A stretch of DNA of 64,000 nt from Candidatus Nanosynbacter sp. TM7-075 (GCF_022828255.1 NZ_JAJQJW010000001.1:217984-281983), one strand, 5' to 3'; counted from the first letter of the stretch, positions 1 through 8,844 are shown. The notes: a model not told the origin generated them from the letters alone. A program made the numbers and translations.

Positions 1-295
1 TAAAGCTCTCCAAAACTTCAGGATTAAACCTTTCAGCTTGCTCTAAAAATGTTCCACTAAAACTCAGTGAAATCTTAAAATCAGGATATTTTTTCAATAA
101 TTTTTCAAGCAAAGCATTCATCGGCAAATACGATTTTTCTGCAACTTTTTGGAATATTTTTTGATTGTCCTGATCTGGATTTTGACCGCCAGAGAAATAG
201 TTATGCTTCCAAGCCACGTCAAATATGCTATACTCGCGTATTCGCCACGGTTGGTGTACGTGTAGATATAAAACTATTCCTTTATTTTTATTCAT
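1..295 (-). CDS. Glycoside hydrolase family 57, N-terminal part (cut by window edge)
   Basis: Reading back from the ATG at 295, the frame stays open to the window edge (about 98 codons). The start reads MNKNKGIVLYLHVHQPWRIR, and the HVHQPWR segment with a following YFSGG is the typical first beta-strand region of GH57 alpha-amylase/amylopullulanase-like proteins, which cleave or rearrange alpha-glucans. The ATG overlaps the TGA of the upstream glycosyltransferase by 4 nt (ATGA), so the two are translationally coupled and probably share glycogen or alpha-glucan metabolism. The rest of the gene, including the catalytic residues, lies outside the window, so amylase cannot be separated from branching enzyme. 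Confidence 0.75.
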   Translation of the reverse strand, partial: MNKNKGIVLYLHVHQPWRIREYSIFDVAWKHNYFSGGQNPDQDNQKIFQKVAEKSYLPMNALLEKLLKKYPDFKISLSFSGTFLEQAERFNPEVLESF

Positions 296-1494
296 GCCAG
301 CGCTCCTTTGTACAGTTTCAGACATTTTCTAGCTGCATCTTGCCAGGAAATTCTCGAGTATTCACTCTTAACGTTTTTCTTCAAAGATTTCTGTAAGGCA
401 GGTGATTCGGCGATATTAACAATTTCATCCGCCAATTTATTCACATCCCAATAGTCAAACCGCATAATATTATTCAGAACCTCGCCGACGCCAGATTGAC
501 GACTAATAAGCAACGCCGTGTCATGATGTGCTGCCTCCAAAGCAGTCAAGCCAAATGGCTCAGAAACCGAACTCATCACAAAAACATCAATCAAGCAGTA
601 AATATCTCGCCACTGTTTTCCACGCACAAATCCCGTAAAAATCATCTTATCGCTAATTCCCAAATCTGCCGCTAGTTCAATCAGTTCATCTCTTTGCTCA
701 CCATTTCCAGATAAAACAAAAACAATCTTCTCATATTTTTCAAGCGCCTTCGCTGCAGCTCGCACAAAATACGTCAAACCCTTCTGAACCGTAAGTCGTG
801 TCAACGCGCCGACAACCGTATAGCCGTCCTTTTTCAACTCTTCCAAATACCTGTAGGTACTGGCGTCATACTCATGCGGCGGCAAATCAGCCAAATCAAT
901 CGCGTTATAAACCACCTCAATTTTCTCTGGCGGAATGTGATAATTCTTAACAATTATTTCCTTCGTAATCTCACTAACGGCAATTATCCGATCAGCCATC
1001 AGCAAGCCTTGTTGCTCAATTTCGTGAACCAGAGGATTTCCTGACTGCTCGCCAGAACGATCAAATTCCGTCGCGTGAACATGCACAATTAGCGGCGCGC
1101 CCGTCATTTCCTTAGCAATTATTCCAGCTTCCATCGTCAACCAATCATGCGCGTGAATCGCGTCAGGCTGATGATTTTTCACAAACTTCCGAACGTATTT
1201 ACCGTAACGCCTCTGCACAGCACGCATCGGCGAAAGACCGCACTCGTCCTTAGCGTTTTCGCGGTCTTCCTCTGAGCCGTTATTATACGCGCCCAAATCG
1301 TGATAATTCGGCGGCAAAGGAGTAGCTGAATAGATATTCATATAGTCAATTCCGGGATGCTTGGCGGTGTAGGGGATAATAAAGTCGATATCAACGCCCT
1401 CCGAAGCAAGCGCCTTCGACATCTGATAGCAAGCAACGCCAAGTCCGCCACTATTGTGCGGAGGAAGTTCCCACCCAAGCATTAAAATTTTCAT
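292..1494 (-). CDS. Glycosyltransferase, glycogen-synthase-like (GT4/GT5, GT-B fold)
   Basis: About 400 aa starting MKILMLGWELPPHNSGGLG, the N-terminal glycine-rich loop of GT-B sugar transferases that use nucleotide sugars. Further on there is an HAHDW segment, typical of glycogen synthases, and near the C-terminus the conserved SEPFGLTALEAAHH segment, with the Glu residues that bind the donor. The start at 1494 is preferred over an in-frame TTG at 1533, because that TTG is part of a good -35 box (TTGAAA at 1528-1533, 17 nt from TACAAT at 1505-1510). Translationally coupled (ATGA) to the GH57 gene, which supports a role in making or remodelling a storage or surface alpha-glucan. The exact acceptor is unknown. 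Confidence 0.8.
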   Translation of the reverse strand: MKILMLGWELPPHNSGGLGVACYQMSKALASEGVDIDFIIPYTAKHPGIDYMNIYSATPLPPNYHDLGAYNNGSEEDRENAKDECGLSPMRAVQRRYGKYVRKFVKNHQPDAIHAHDWLTMEAGIIAKEMTGAPLIVHVHATEFDRSGEQSGNPLVHEIEQQGLLMADRIIAVSEITKEIIVKNYHIPPEKIEVVYNAIDLADLPPHEYDASTYRYLEELKKDGYTVVGALTRLTVQKGLTYFVRAAAKALEKYEKIVFVLSGNGEQRDELIELAADLGISDKMIFTGFVRGKQWRDIYCLIDVFVMSSVSEPFGLTALEAAHHDTALLISRQSGVGEVLNNIMRFDYWDVNKLADEIVNIAESPALQKSLKKNVKSEYSRISWQDAARKCLKLYKGALA

Positions 1495-1504
1495 CTCTGA
1501 GTTA

Positions 1505-1533
1505 ATTGTAGAACTACGCTTATGTTTTTTCAA
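1505..1533 (-). promoter_or_regulatory. Sigma70-type promoter of the glycosyltransferase-GH57 pair
   Basis: On the minus strand TTGAAA (1528-1533) and TACAAT (1505-1510) are separated by exactly 17 nt. The ATG at 1494 follows 10 nt after the -10 box, so the leader is nearly absent. Confidence 0.6.
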
Positions 1534-1621
1534 GAGATTTTGGGATCTTTTTCACGAATTTTTTATTTTTCACAATTTTAACATTTGCGACAAAGCTAAT
1601 TCGTGATAAAATAGTTGCTAT

Positions 1622-1698
1622 AGGAGTGTAGCTCAGGTGGCTAGAGCACTGGTCTCCAAAACCAGGTGTCGGGGGTTCGAGCCCCTCCACTCCTGCCA
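1622..1698 (+). tRNA. tRNA-Trp (anticodon CCA)
   Basis: Full cloverleaf: acceptor AGGAGTG pairs with CACTCCT, the D-arm contains GCTC/GAGC, the anticodon stem CTGGT/ACCAG encloses the loop CTCCAAA (anticodon CCA), and the T-arm has the loop TTCGAGC. Discriminator G and an encoded CCA (1696-1698) follow. A TAAAAT box at 1607-1612 with TTGCGA 16 nt upstream places transcription start close to the mature 5' end. A Trp tRNA reading only UGG fits UGA being a stop codon here. Confidence 0.97.
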
Positions 1699-1727
1699 AG
1701 ATTCTCGCTTGAAAGAGAATCTTTTTT
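1698..1727 (+). terminator. Intrinsic terminator after tRNA-Trp
   Basis: Inverted repeat AAGATTCTC / GAGAATCTT with an 8-nt loop followed by a run of T, directly after the tRNA 3' CCA. Confidence 0.85.
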
Positions 1728-1758
1728 ATTAGTCAAAAATCTGCTATAATTTCTCAAT

Positions 1759-2301
1759 ATGAAACCTTTATCACCTTCACTTCCGCATATTATCGCCATG
1801 GTTGGTGCGCCAGGTTCAGGGAAGACACAATTCGCTGTAGAATTTGCAAAGATTTTCAATTCTCCAGTGGTAAGTTCTCGACAATTTGAAGTTTTTACGG
1901 ACAATACAAAAACCATTTCTGACGCAACATTGTCGCTTTTGGAAGAATTTTTGAAGACTAAGCAAACTGTTATTTTGGACGGATCAACAGATCAGCGCAC
2001 GAATCGTATGCGTATCAATCGTCTTGCCAGGGAATACGGATATAAAGTCCTATTTGTTTGGGTTCAAACCGATCCCGCCACAGCCAAGCATCGCTGGATA
2101 AAGACTTACGGCGGAAATGACGAATCTTTCGAGCGACGATTGAAGCAGTTTTCAGCGCCGCACAGCAGCGAATCTTACGTCGTGATCAGCGGTCGTCACA
2201 CCTTAAGCAGTCAAGCTCGCACTGTTCTTAAACAAATTGGTGCCAGTCGCCCAGAAGCTCCACGCCGCCCAATTGCCGGAAATCGCATTAACATAGGTTA
2301 A
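1759..2301 (+). CDS. P-loop AAA_33/zeta-like kinase-type NTPase
   Basis: 180 aa with a Walker A loop GAPGSGKT at about residues 16-23 and a short kinase-like core (ILDGSTDQRTNR, then LFVWVQTDP with a following RW), the layout of AAA_33 nucleoside/polynucleotide kinase-like proteins. The C-terminal tail is basic and proline-rich. The substrate cannot be told from sequence. A TATAAT box at 1745-1750 lies 8 nt before the ATG with no Shine-Dalgarno, so the mRNA is probably leaderless. The next gene starts 2 nt after the stop, so the two form an operon with the metallopeptidase. Confidence 0.75.
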   Translation: MKPLSPSLPHIIAMVGAPGSGKTQFAVEFAKIFNSPVVSSRQFEVFTDNTKTISDATLSLLEEFLKTKQTVILDGSTDQRTNRMRINRLAREYGYKVLFVWVQTDPATAKHRWIKTYGGNDESFERRLKQFSAPHSSESYVVISGRHTLSSQARTVLKQIGASRPEAPRRPIAGNRINIG

Positions 2302-2303
2302 TC

Positions 2304-2996
2304 ATGACAATTATTACCGACGAAGAATTCGGAGAAATTGTCGTTAAAAAACGCAGCTTGGCGAAGACTGTTAGTTTGAAAATTGCACCAGATGGACGAA
2401 TACAAATTACAATGCCGCCATATGCGCCGCTGTTAGCTGCAAAGGCATTGGTCAAAACTTCTCGGAAGCAAATCCGCGAATTAGTTTCTAAATACAGAGA
2501 AAAACTTTCTTACACGAAAAATCAGCAAATTGGCAAAAGTCATCATTTATTGATACAAACGGCCGCGAAGCCTTCGAGCGTGAAAATCGTCGGGACGCAG
2601 ATATTGGCAGAAATCAACGAGGCGGAATCCGTCGAATCGGCCGCAAACCAACAACTTATCCGCAGTAAAATTCTGATCGCGCTCAGAAAAGAAGCCAAGT
2701 CGTATCTGCCGAGGCGATTGTCGTTTTTAGCGAAAGAACACGGCTTTTCTTTTGCTCGGAGTAAAATCACACACTCATCAAGTCGCTGGGGAAGTTGCTC
2801 CTCGTCTGGGACGATTAGCTTGAATATCGGAATGATGAACTTGCCATTTGAGCTGATTGATTACGTAATTATCCACGAATTATGTCACACCAGGCATATG
2901 AATCACTCGACAAAATTCTGGGACGAAGTTGCCAAATTTGACCCGCATTATAAAATCCACCGAAATGAATTGAAAAAATATTCGCCATACATATAG
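2304..2996 (+). CDS. YgjP/DUF45-family zinc metallopeptidase
   Basis: 230 aa. The C-terminal half carries the family signature: SSRWGSCSS, then a helix with HELCHTRHMNHS containing the HExxH zinc-binding and catalytic motif, followed by a FW pair typical of YgjP-like (WLM-related) proteins. The N-terminal part is a beta-rich domain typical of the family. Cytosolic, with no signal peptide. Follows the AAA_33 gene by 2 nt. Its physiological substrate is unknown in most bacteria; the assignment is from motifs and length. Confidence 0.85.
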   Translation: MTIITDEEFGEIVVKKRSLAKTVSLKIAPDGRIQITMPPYAPLLAAKALVKTSRKQIRELVSKYREKLSYTKNQQIGKSHHLLIQTAAKPSSVKIVGTQILAEINEAESVESAANQQLIRSKILIALRKEAKSYLPRRLSFLAKEHGFSFARSKITHSSSRWGSCSSSGTISLNIGMMNLPFELIDYVIIHELCHTRHMNHSTKFWDEVAKFDPHYKIHRNELKKYSPYI

Positions 2997-3026
2997 AAAC
3001 GCATATGCTTATGCTATACTTTAGCT

Positions 3027-4220
3027 ATGTGGGCGCTAATTTTTCTATTGATCACTCTGAGTGTTGTTTTAGGTGTTATAGCTATTGTTTTACATAAAAT
3101 ATTGTCGGAAATTAGCGATAAATCTGATTGTGAAAATGGTAAAAAGAGCCTTAGTGAACATCAAAGAATGATCACGCTTATCAATAATATTACCGACGCG
3201 ATTCTCAGTACGGACGAACACGGAATTATCAATACATACAATTCGGCGGCGCTTAATTTAATTGACACGAACAGCGGAATTAACGGCGAACATATCAGTC
3301 AGGTGCTGAACCTTGAAACGACAGATAAAAAGCCGATTGACATTTTTAAGGAACTCACCAAATCTTCCGCAATTCGCCAGCGCGACGACGTCTTAATGAA
3401 AATCGAAGATGGCGATTATATTCGCCTGGAAGTTACGCTTGCGCCAGTTCAGGGCGGCGACAAGATGACACCGGACGGATATGTACTTATTTTACGCGAC
3501 ATCACGAAGACGAAGAGCCTCGAGGAGGAGCGCGATGAATTTATTAGCGTAGTTAGTCACGAATTACGCACGCCAATTGCTATTGCTGAAGGTTCGCTGA
3601 GTAACGCCAAATTACTGGTCGAGCGTAAAATGACCAGCAAAATTCCTGAAGCCATTGACGAATCTCATAAGCAAATTTTATTTCTAGCGCGAATGATCAA
3701 CGACCTCAGTACGCTATCACGAGCAGAGCGAGGAGTAGCCGATGAAACGGAAATAATTGACGTGACAGAGTTGGCGGCTCAGATAAATTCCGAATATTCA
3801 CCTCAGGCGGGCGAAAAAGGCTTAGCTTTCAATTTGGATATCGGCGGGCGACTTGGCGTGGTTAAGGTTTCTCGTCTATATCTGGAGGAAATTCTCCAAA
3901 ACTTCATTACCAACTCTATTCGATATACACAAAAAGGCTCCATAACTTTATCCATCAAGAAAAATAAATCTGGCGAAATCACCTTCAAGGTTATTGACAC
4001 GGGAATTGGCATTAGCAAAGCCGACATGGCAAAAATTTTCGATAAGTTTTACCGCGCAGAAGATTATAGAACTCGCGAGACGAAAGGCACGGGATTAGGT
4101 CTATATGTTTCCGCTAAGTTGGCGAAGAAATTGGGCTGCAAAATTGAGGTAGAAAGCCGATTGAACCACGGATCGACGTTCGGATTCAAACTAAAAGAGT
4201 TCAAAAAAAATGACAAATAA
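3027..4220 (+). CDS. PAS-domain sensor histidine kinase, membrane-anchored
   Basis: 397 aa. Residues 1-24 are one hydrophobic membrane segment; residues about 45-160 are a PAS domain (ITDAILSTDEHG...); then the HisKA helix with the phospho-acceptor His178 in SHELRTP, and an HATPase_c domain with N-box NFITNSIRYT, G1 DTGIGI and G2 GTGLGL. No response regulator gene is adjacent, so it is an orphan kinase in this window. TATACT at 3015-3020 is 6 nt upstream of the ATG, indicating a leaderless transcript. The input signal is unknown; the lack of a sizeable extracellular loop suggests sensing in the membrane or cytoplasm. Confidence 0.9.
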   Translation: MWALIFLLITLSVVLGVIAIVLHKILSEISDKSDCENGKKSLSEHQRMITLINNITDAILSTDEHGIINTYNSAALNLIDTNSGINGEHISQVLNLETTDKKPIDIFKELTKSSAIRQRDDVLMKIEDGDYIRLEVTLAPVQGGDKMTPDGYVLILRDITKTKSLEEERDEFISVVSHELRTPIAIAEGSLSNAKLLVERKMTSKIPEAIDESHKQILFLARMINDLSTLSRAERGVADETEIIDVTELAAQINSEYSPQAGEKGLAFNLDIGGRLGVVKVSRLYLEEILQNFITNSIRYTQKGSITLSIKKNKSGEITFKVIDTGIGISKADMAKIFDKFYRAEDYRTRETKGTGLGLYVSAKLAKKLGCKIEVESRLNHGSTFGFKLKEFKKNDK

Positions 4221-4232
4221 TATTCGGTCAAC

Positions 4233-4294
4233 TTGTTTTTTTGGACTGGATGAATTACAATGGCTATTGACAGTCTGTGAAAAACAGACTTTTT
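4233..4294 (+). promoter_or_regulatory. secE-nusG promoter with hairpin in the leader
   Basis: TTGTTT (4233-4238) and TACAAT (4256-4261) are 17 nt apart. Start would fall near 4268, and the RNA then immediately folds AGTCTG/CAGACT (4272-4277 with 4285-4290) followed by five T. It looks like a small terminator placed inside the leader, 15 nt before the secE ATG; it could be an attenuator or a terminator for the upstream kinase gene. Confidence 0.5.
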
Positions 4295-4309
4295 AAATTG
4301 GGAGAAAAT

Positions 4310-4639
4310 ATGGCACAGAAGGGCAAGGCAAGCAGCAAAACTACGGTTCGTCGAATCAAGGCTACTGACGACGCGCCAAAAAAAGAAAAAACTGTAGCGA
4401 AAAAAATCAATAAACCAACAAAAATCACCACAAAAACACCTAAAAAGTCTGGCGAAAAAGGTGGATTGATTGGATATTTTAAGGGCGCCTGGGAAGAGCT
4501 GAAGCTAGTTCGCTGGCCAACCCGCTCAGCCACTTGGGCAATGACAGCGGCAGTGCTTATCTTCACCTTTGTGTTTGTCGTTCTGATTTTATTACTTGAC
4601 GCCGCATTTAACTGGGGCTTTAACCAAATTTTGAAGTAA
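4310..4639 (+). CDS. secE: Preprotein translocase subunit SecE
   Basis: 109 aa. A Lys/Thr-rich N-terminal tail of about 45 residues precedes the SecE core (GYFKGAWEELKLVRWPTRSA), the conserved amphipathic helix on the membrane surface, and one transmembrane helix at the end. SecE clamps SecY in the protein-export channel. The ATG at 4310 is chosen because GGGAGA lies just upstream; an in-frame codon at 4277 lies in the leader hairpin. It is followed 10 nt later by nusG, the classical secE-nusG pair. Confidence 0.93.
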   Translation: MAQKGKASSKTTVRRIKATDDAPKKEKTVAKKINKPTKITTKTPKKSGEKGGLIGYFKGAWEELKLVRWPTRSATWAMTAAVLIFTFVFVVLILLLDAAFNWGFNQILK

Positions 4640-4649
4640 GGGAGAGACT

Positions 4650-5195
4650 ATGAGTTCAAAACGATATGACGATAGCAAGCAATGGTATGCAATTCACACT
4701 TATTCTGGCTATGAAGAAAAAGTTGCCGAATCAATCCGCCAACGAATCAACGGCGTCGATATGGCTGATAAGATTTTTGACGTTATCGTGCCAAAGGAGA
4801 AGCAAATCCAGATTCGCAACGGTAAGCGTAAAATTGTTGAGGCTAAGATCTTCCAGGGCTATGTCTTAGTCGAGATGAAATTGACCGACGAAACTTGGTA
4901 CATCATCCGCAACACACCAGGCGTTACAGGATTTGTGGGCGCCGACACTACGCCAACTCCAGTTTCTGAAAAAGAAATTGCGAAGATTAAGAAGCGAATG
5001 GGCGTTGAAGAGCCAAAGCATCAGATTGATTTCTCAGAGGGCGAAGTTGTTTCAATTATCGACGGTCCATTCAAGGGCTTTGATGGCGCCGTGAGTGAAA
5101 TTGACGCATCTAAGGGTACTTTGAAGGTTATGGTCAGCATGTTTGGCCGTGACACTCCAGTCGAGTTGGACGCCTTGCAGGTTAAAAAAGTTTAG
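4650..5195 (+). CDS. nusG: Transcription termination/antitermination factor NusG
   Basis: 181 aa with the NGN domain (QWYAIHTYSGYEEKVAESI) binding RNA polymerase and a C-terminal KOW domain (GEVVSIIDGPFKGFDGAVSEI) that contacts ribosomal S10 or Rho. Length and order are normal. GGGAGA precedes the ATG. It couples transcription to translation and sits between secE and rplK as in most bacteria; a separate promoter follows for rplK. Confidence 0.96.
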   Translation: MSSKRYDDSKQWYAIHTYSGYEEKVAESIRQRINGVDMADKIFDVIVPKEKQIQIRNGKRKIVEAKIFQGYVLVEMKLTDETWYIIRNTPGVTGFVGADTTPTPVSEKEIAKIKKRMGVEEPKHQIDFSEGEVVSIIDGPFKGFDGAVSEIDASKGTLKVMVSMFGRDTPVELDALQVKKV

Positions 5196-5196
5196 C

Positions 5197-5225
5197 TTGC
5201 AATTTTAAGCATTTTTCGATACAAT
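5197..5225 (+). promoter_or_regulatory. rplK promoter
   Basis: TTGCAA (5197-5202), 17-nt spacer, TACAAT (5220-5225). It begins 2 nt after the nusG stop and leaves a leader of about 30 nt containing AAGGAAG before the rplK ATG. Confidence 0.7.
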
Positions 5226-5261
5226 ATTCGAGTTACGCACTACAAACTATAAGGAAGAACT

Positions 5262-5687
5262 ATGGCAAAGAAAATTATTGGTAATTTGAAATTACGCATT
5301 CCAGCCGGTCGAGCAACAGCAGGTCCTCCAGTGGGATCAACGCTTGGTCAGTGGGGACTAAACATGATGGACTTCATCAATCCATTCAATGACGCTACAA
5401 AAGACATGATGGGTAAGGATGTAATTGTTCACATTCAAGTTTACGAAGACCGAACATTTACTTGGAACTCACTTGGTCAGCCAGTTGACGATATGATTCG
5501 TGAAAAAGCTGGCATCCAAAAGGGCAGCGGCAAGCCACACTCAGACAAGGTTGGTAAGATTACTCGCGCACAATTGCAAGAAATCGCTGAAGCGAAAAAA
5601 GATCAATTGAACGCAATCGACATCGAAGGCGCAATGAAAGTTATCGCCGGATCAGCACGCTCAATGGGCGTTGAAGTCGTCGACTAA
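5262..5687 (+). CDS. rplK: 50S ribosomal protein L11
   Basis: 141 aa, the family's normal length. N-terminal LRIPAGRATAGPPVGSTLGQWGLNMMDF is the conserved segment contacting thiostrepton-site rRNA and elongation factors, and the C-terminal RNA-binding domain ends GSARSMGVEVVD. It belongs to the GTPase-associated centre of the 50S subunit. Unlike most bacteria it is not followed by rplA: a terminator, tsaC and the oppositely oriented eno lie between. Confidence 0.97.
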   Translation: MAKKIIGNLKLRIPAGRATAGPPVGSTLGQWGLNMMDFINPFNDATKDMMGKDVIVHIQVYEDRTFTWNSLGQPVDDMIREKAGIQKGSGKPHSDKVGKITRAQLQEIAEAKKDQLNAIDIEGAMKVIAGSARSMGVEVVD

Positions 5688-5708
5688 GCTACAGAACTTT
5701 TAACAGAT

Positions 5709-5734
5709 AGCCCCGAACTTCTCGGGGTTATTTT
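5709..5734 (+). terminator. Intrinsic terminator after rplK
   Basis: AGCCCCGA / TCGGGGTT hairpin with a 5-nt loop followed by a T-rich tract. It ends the rplK transcript, confirming that rplK and rplA are separate units here. Confidence 0.85.
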
Positions 5735-5746
5735 ATGGTAAAATAA

Positions 5747-6304
5747 ATGATTGTGAAGAATATTTTAGACAACAGTGTAATTTCCGCGCTCCAGAACGAG
5801 CAATTGATAATTGCTAAAACTGATACGATTTACGGAATATTAGCCGCTGCCAATTCAGAAAAAGCCGTCGAGAAATTATACGAAGTTAAGCGGCGCCCTT
5901 TGAATAATCCGGTCATTATTTTGGTTGCGGATATTGACGACATTCCTAATCTCACGCCGTCGATCAAACACAAATATCAAGAAATCTCCAAAAATAGACC
6001 AACAACAATCGCCACCAAAGTGAGCCCTAATTTTCTGCCACATCTTCCGAGGAACGGCGGAACATTGGCATTCAGAGTCGTGCCAGAATCTCCATTAGCA
6101 GAGTTAATTCGAATCGTCGGTCTTTTGGTCGCGCCCAGTGCAAATCCATCGGGAGAAGAACCGGCAAAAAACATCACCGAAGCGATAAATTACTTCCACG
6201 AATTAGTGCCGATTTATGTCGATTCTGGAGAAGTCGCCGACGCTCAACCGTCGCAAATCGTCCGAATCAACGAGGGCGGGGAAATTGAGTTTTTAAGAAG
6301 ATAA
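5747..6304 (+). CDS. tsaC: L-threonylcarbamoyladenylate synthase (TsaC/Sua5/YrdC family)
   Basis: 185 aa YrdC domain: AKTDTIYGILAAA, KLYEVKRRPLNNPVIILV, later APSANPSGE, and SQIVRI near the C-terminus, the conserved loops that bind threonine, bicarbonate and ATP. It makes threonylcarbamoyl-AMP for the t6A37 modification of ANN-decoding tRNAs. Short form without the Sua5 extension. A TAAAAT box at 5739-5744 ends only 2 nt before the ATG at 5747; a GTG at 5753 would have the 8-nt spacing seen at other leaderless genes, so the true start may be 5753. Confidence 0.88.
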   Translation: MIVKNILDNSVISALQNEQLIIAKTDTIYGILAAANSEKAVEKLYEVKRRPLNNPVIILVADIDDIPNLTPSIKHKYQEISKNRPTTIATKVSPNFLPHLPRNGGTLAFRVVPESPLAELIRIVGLLVAPSANPSGEEPAKNITEAINYFHELVPIYVDSGEVADAQPSQIVRINEGGEIEFLRR

Positions 6305-6324
6305 TCCTCGGAAAATTGCCAAAT

Positions 6325-6361
6325 AAAAAAGACTTCCTCTAAATTACGGGGAAGTCTTTTT
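6325..6361. terminator. Bidirectional terminator between tsaC and eno
   Basis: AAAAAAGACTTCC pairs with GGAAGTCTTTTT; A-run on one side and T-run on the other serve both convergent genes. Confidence 0.85.
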
Positions 6362-6368
6362 GCGTGAG

Positions 6369-7649
6369 TTACTTTACAAACGGATGCGCAATTTCCAAAT
6401 CTGGGCGCTTTTCCGCAATTCTCAGCAGCTCGTTGTACTTAGCAATTCGCTCTGAACGCGACATCGAGCCAGTCTTAATTTGACCTGTACCCAAACCGAC
6501 CGCCAAGTGAGAAATCGTTACGTCCTCCGTCTCGCCAGATCGGTGGCTCATCACTGTATTCCAACCAGCATTCTTCGCCATCAAAACAGCTTGAATTGTC
6601 TCAGTCAATGTACCAATTTGGTTCGGCTTGATTAAGATCGCATTGCCAGCCTTTTCTTCAATTCCGCGCTTCAATCGCTCGACATTCGTCACCAAAAGAT
6701 CGTCGCCAACCAATTGCGCAAAATTGCCCAAATCAGCCGTCATTTTCTCCCAATCCTCCCAAGCTTCTTCGTTCAATCCATCCTCAATCGAGAGAACAGG
6801 GACGCGCTCCAGCAGAGCTTTATACGTGCGAATCATTTCGTCAGCCGACAGAATTCGGTGCTCAGTCGCCAAGTTATATTTGCCGTCCTTGTAAAGCTCG
6901 CTCGCTGCAACATCCAGCGCAAAGCCAAAGTCCACGCCTAATTTATAGCCAGCCTGCTCGATGGCGCGAGATAGTAACAAAATAGGCTCCATATTACCAT
7001 TCCTGACATGAGGTGCATAGCCGCCTTCATCGCCAACCGTTGTAGGATAGCCTTCATCTTTCAGGATTTTTGCCAATGCATGAAAAACTTCAGCACTCAT
7101 TCGAACTGCGTCCGCAAAAGTTGCCGCGCTAGTTGGAATAATCATATATTCCTGAAAATCAGTCGCACCCAACGCATGCTGACCACCGTTCATCACGTTA
7201 ATCATCGGCATCGGCAGACACATTGCAGGATTTCCAGCCAAGCTATTGACATATTGATACAACTCCACGCCACGCGACTTAGCAGCAGCTTTCGCCACGG
7301 CCAGCGACACAGCCAAAATCGCATTCGCACCCAAACGCGCCTTATTCGGCGTACCGTCCAGACTCTTCATTTTTTCATCAATTGCGGCCTGGTCGAACGG
7401 ATTAGAGCCTTTCAAAGCCTGCGCAATTTCACCATTGACATTTTCGACCGCACGAAGCACGCCTTTACCGCCAAACGCCAGCTCGCCGTCCCGAAGCTCA
7501 ACAGCCTCGAAAGAGCCAGTGCTTGCGCCAGACGGAACAGCCGCACGCCCAAACGAACCGTCACTCAAAGTCACGTCCGCCTCAACCGTCGGATTTCCAC
7601 GCGAATCTAAAATTTGCCTTGCTTGTATGTTTGTAATTGTTATATCCAT
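6369..7649 (-). CDS. eno: Enolase
   Basis: About 426 aa. Shows the N-terminal [14 protein letters not shown], the proton-donor region GDEGGYAP, the metal ligands in SIEDGL and GDDLLVTN, and the Lys-containing KPNQIGT followed by SHRSGET at the C-terminal barrel. It interconverts 2-phosphoglycerate and phosphoenolpyruvate in lower glycolysis. The ATG at 7649 is preferred to the longer frame start at 7718 because TAAAAT on the minus strand (7656-7661) lies 6 nt upstream, matching a leaderless start, and because MDITITNI is where family members begin. It separates rplK from rplA, on the opposite strand. Confidence 0.96.
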   Translation of the reverse strand: MDITITNIQARQILDSRGNPTVEADVTLSDGSFGRAAVPSGASTGSFEAVELRDGELAFGGKGVLRAVENVNGEIAQALKGSNPFDQAAIDEKMKSLDGTPNKARLGANAILAVSLAVAKAAAKSRGVELYQYVNSLAGNPAMCLPMPMINVMNGGQHALGATDFQEYMIIPTSAATFADAVRMSAEVFHALAKILKDEGYPTTVGDEGGYAPHVRNGNMEPILLLSRAIEQAGYKLGVDFGFALDVAASELYKDGKYNLATEHRILSADEMIRTYKALLERVPVLSIEDGLNEEAWEDWEKMTADLGNFAQLVGDDLLVTNVERLKRGIEEKAGNAILIKPNQIGTLTETIQAVLMAKNAGWNTVMSHRSGETEDVTISHLAVGLGTGQIKTGSMSRSERIAKYNELLRIAEKRPDLEIAHPFVK

Positions 7650-7694
7650 AATTACTATTTTATCAAACATTTGCCTCAATCTCTGAAAATATGG

Positions 7695-7768
7695 TATAAT
7701 TTCATCACTATCAATCAATGTTGGGAGGCTGATTTGTTAAGATGACAAATTGCCGTTCGTACCACAGA
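7695..7768 (+). promoter_or_regulatory. rplA promoter and L1-binding-type leader
   Basis: TATAAT at 7695-7700, then a fold resembling the L1 recognition site of 23S rRNA and rpl mRNA. TGG (7722-7724) pairs with CCA (7762-7764); unpaired GAG follows; then GGC with GCC and GATTTGT (7731-7737) with ACAAATT (7745-7751). The asymmetric internal loop has GAG on one side and GTTCGTA-like bases on the other, as in known L1 targets. Expected role: excess L1 represses its own translation. Confidence 0.55.
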
Positions 7769-7779
7769 AAGGATTTTTT

Positions 7780-8787
7780 ATGGCAAAGAAAGCCGAGTTG
7801 CTAGAAAAAGCAGCAGAACTAAAACTAGAAGTCAGCGAAAAAAACACAATCGCTGAAATTGAAGCAGCAATTGCAGAAGCTACAGACGCAAGCAAATCTC
7901 ACGACAACAAAGACAAAGACGTTGTTGCCGAGCGCGAAGCTACTGTCGCTAAGTCTGGCAAGCGTAGCCAAAAAGCTCTTGACGAAGCCGCTGAAAAAGC
8001 AGAGAAAGAAGCTCGCAAGGAAGCTGGCGACACTACTCCACAATCAGACGACGCCGAAGCTCACGTAAAAAAAGGTCCAAAGCCAGTTACTCGTCCACGC
8101 TTGGAGCGCCGCGGTAAGAAATATCAAGACGCTGCAAAAAACGTTGAAAAGAACAAATTGTACAGCTTAGACGAAGCTTTGAAGTTGGCTACTGAAACCA
8201 GCCCAGTCAAATTCGACGCTAGCGTTGAAATCCACATCCGCCTAGGCGTTGACCCACGCCAAGCCGACCAAAACATTCGTTCAACCGTAGCATTGCCACA
8301 CGGTACAGGTAAGGACGTTCGAGTTGCTGTTTTCGCACCAGAATCAGAACACGCTGCCGCTAAAAAAGCCGGCGCCGACATCATCGGTGACGAAGAATTC
8401 CTAAGCCAATTAGACAAGGAAGAATTGAACTTCGACATTTTGGTCGCAACTCCACAGTACATGCCAAAGCTTGGTAAATACGCACGTTTGCTTGGCCCGC
8501 GCGGTTTGATGCCAAATCCAAAGTCTGGCACCGTTGCTACCGACGTCGCTAAAGCCGTTTCTGAAGCAAAAGCCGGAAAAGTTGAATACCGCGTTGATAA
8601 GCAAGCCATTGTTCACTTGTCAATCGGTAAGGTGTCATTCGGCGCTGAAAAATTGTCAGAAAACGCACGCGCATTCTTAACCAGTTTGAACTCCCAGAAG
8701 CCATCCAGCTTAAAGGGCGTTTACGTTAAGAGCGTTGCAATTGCCACAACTATGGGCCCTGGCATTAAAGTAGAGAACTCTCTGTAA
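7780..8787 (+). CDS. rplA: 50S ribosomal protein L1 with long N-terminal extension
   Basis: 335 aa against about 230 for typical L1. The conserved L1 fold starts near residue 110 ([20 protein letters not shown]) and includes [33 protein letters not shown] and the C-terminal TTMGPGIKV. Residues 1-35 ([26 protein letters not shown]) look like a small helix-extended-helix (SAP/Rho-N-like) unit, followed by an acidic/basic low-complexity linker to about residue 105. GAAAGGA precedes the ATG. L1 forms the mobile stalk at the E site. The extension is unusual and its function is unknown. Confidence 0.93.
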   Translation: MAKKAELLEKAAELKLEVSEKNTIAEIEAAIAEATDASKSHDNKDKDVVAEREATVAKSGKRSQKALDEAAEKAEKEARKEAGDTTPQSDDAEAHVKKGPKPVTRPRLERRGKKYQDAAKNVEKNKLYSLDEALKLATETSPVKFDASVEIHIRLGVDPRQADQNIRSTVALPHGTGKDVRVAVFAPESEHAAAKKAGADIIGDEEFLSQLDKEELNFDILVATPQYMPKLGKYARLLGPRGLMPNPKSGTVATDVAKAVSEAKAGKVEYRVDKQAIVHLSIGKVSFGAEKLSENARAFLTSLNSQKPSSLKGVYVKSVAIATTMGPGIKVENSL

Positions 8788-8807
8788 TCTTTATATTTCA
8801 GGCAATT

Positions 8808-8835
8808 AAATCCCGTCGATTCTGGCGGGATTTTT
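8808..8835 (+). terminator. Intrinsic terminator after rplA
   Basis: AAATCCCG / CGGGATTT with T-run. Confidence 0.85.
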
Positions 8836-8844
8836 GCGTTACTA

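Noticed and set aside
1494..1533. TTG start adding 13 residues to the glycosyltransferase
   Set aside because: The TTG belongs to the -35 box of a well-spaced promoter, and MKILML is the conserved beginning.
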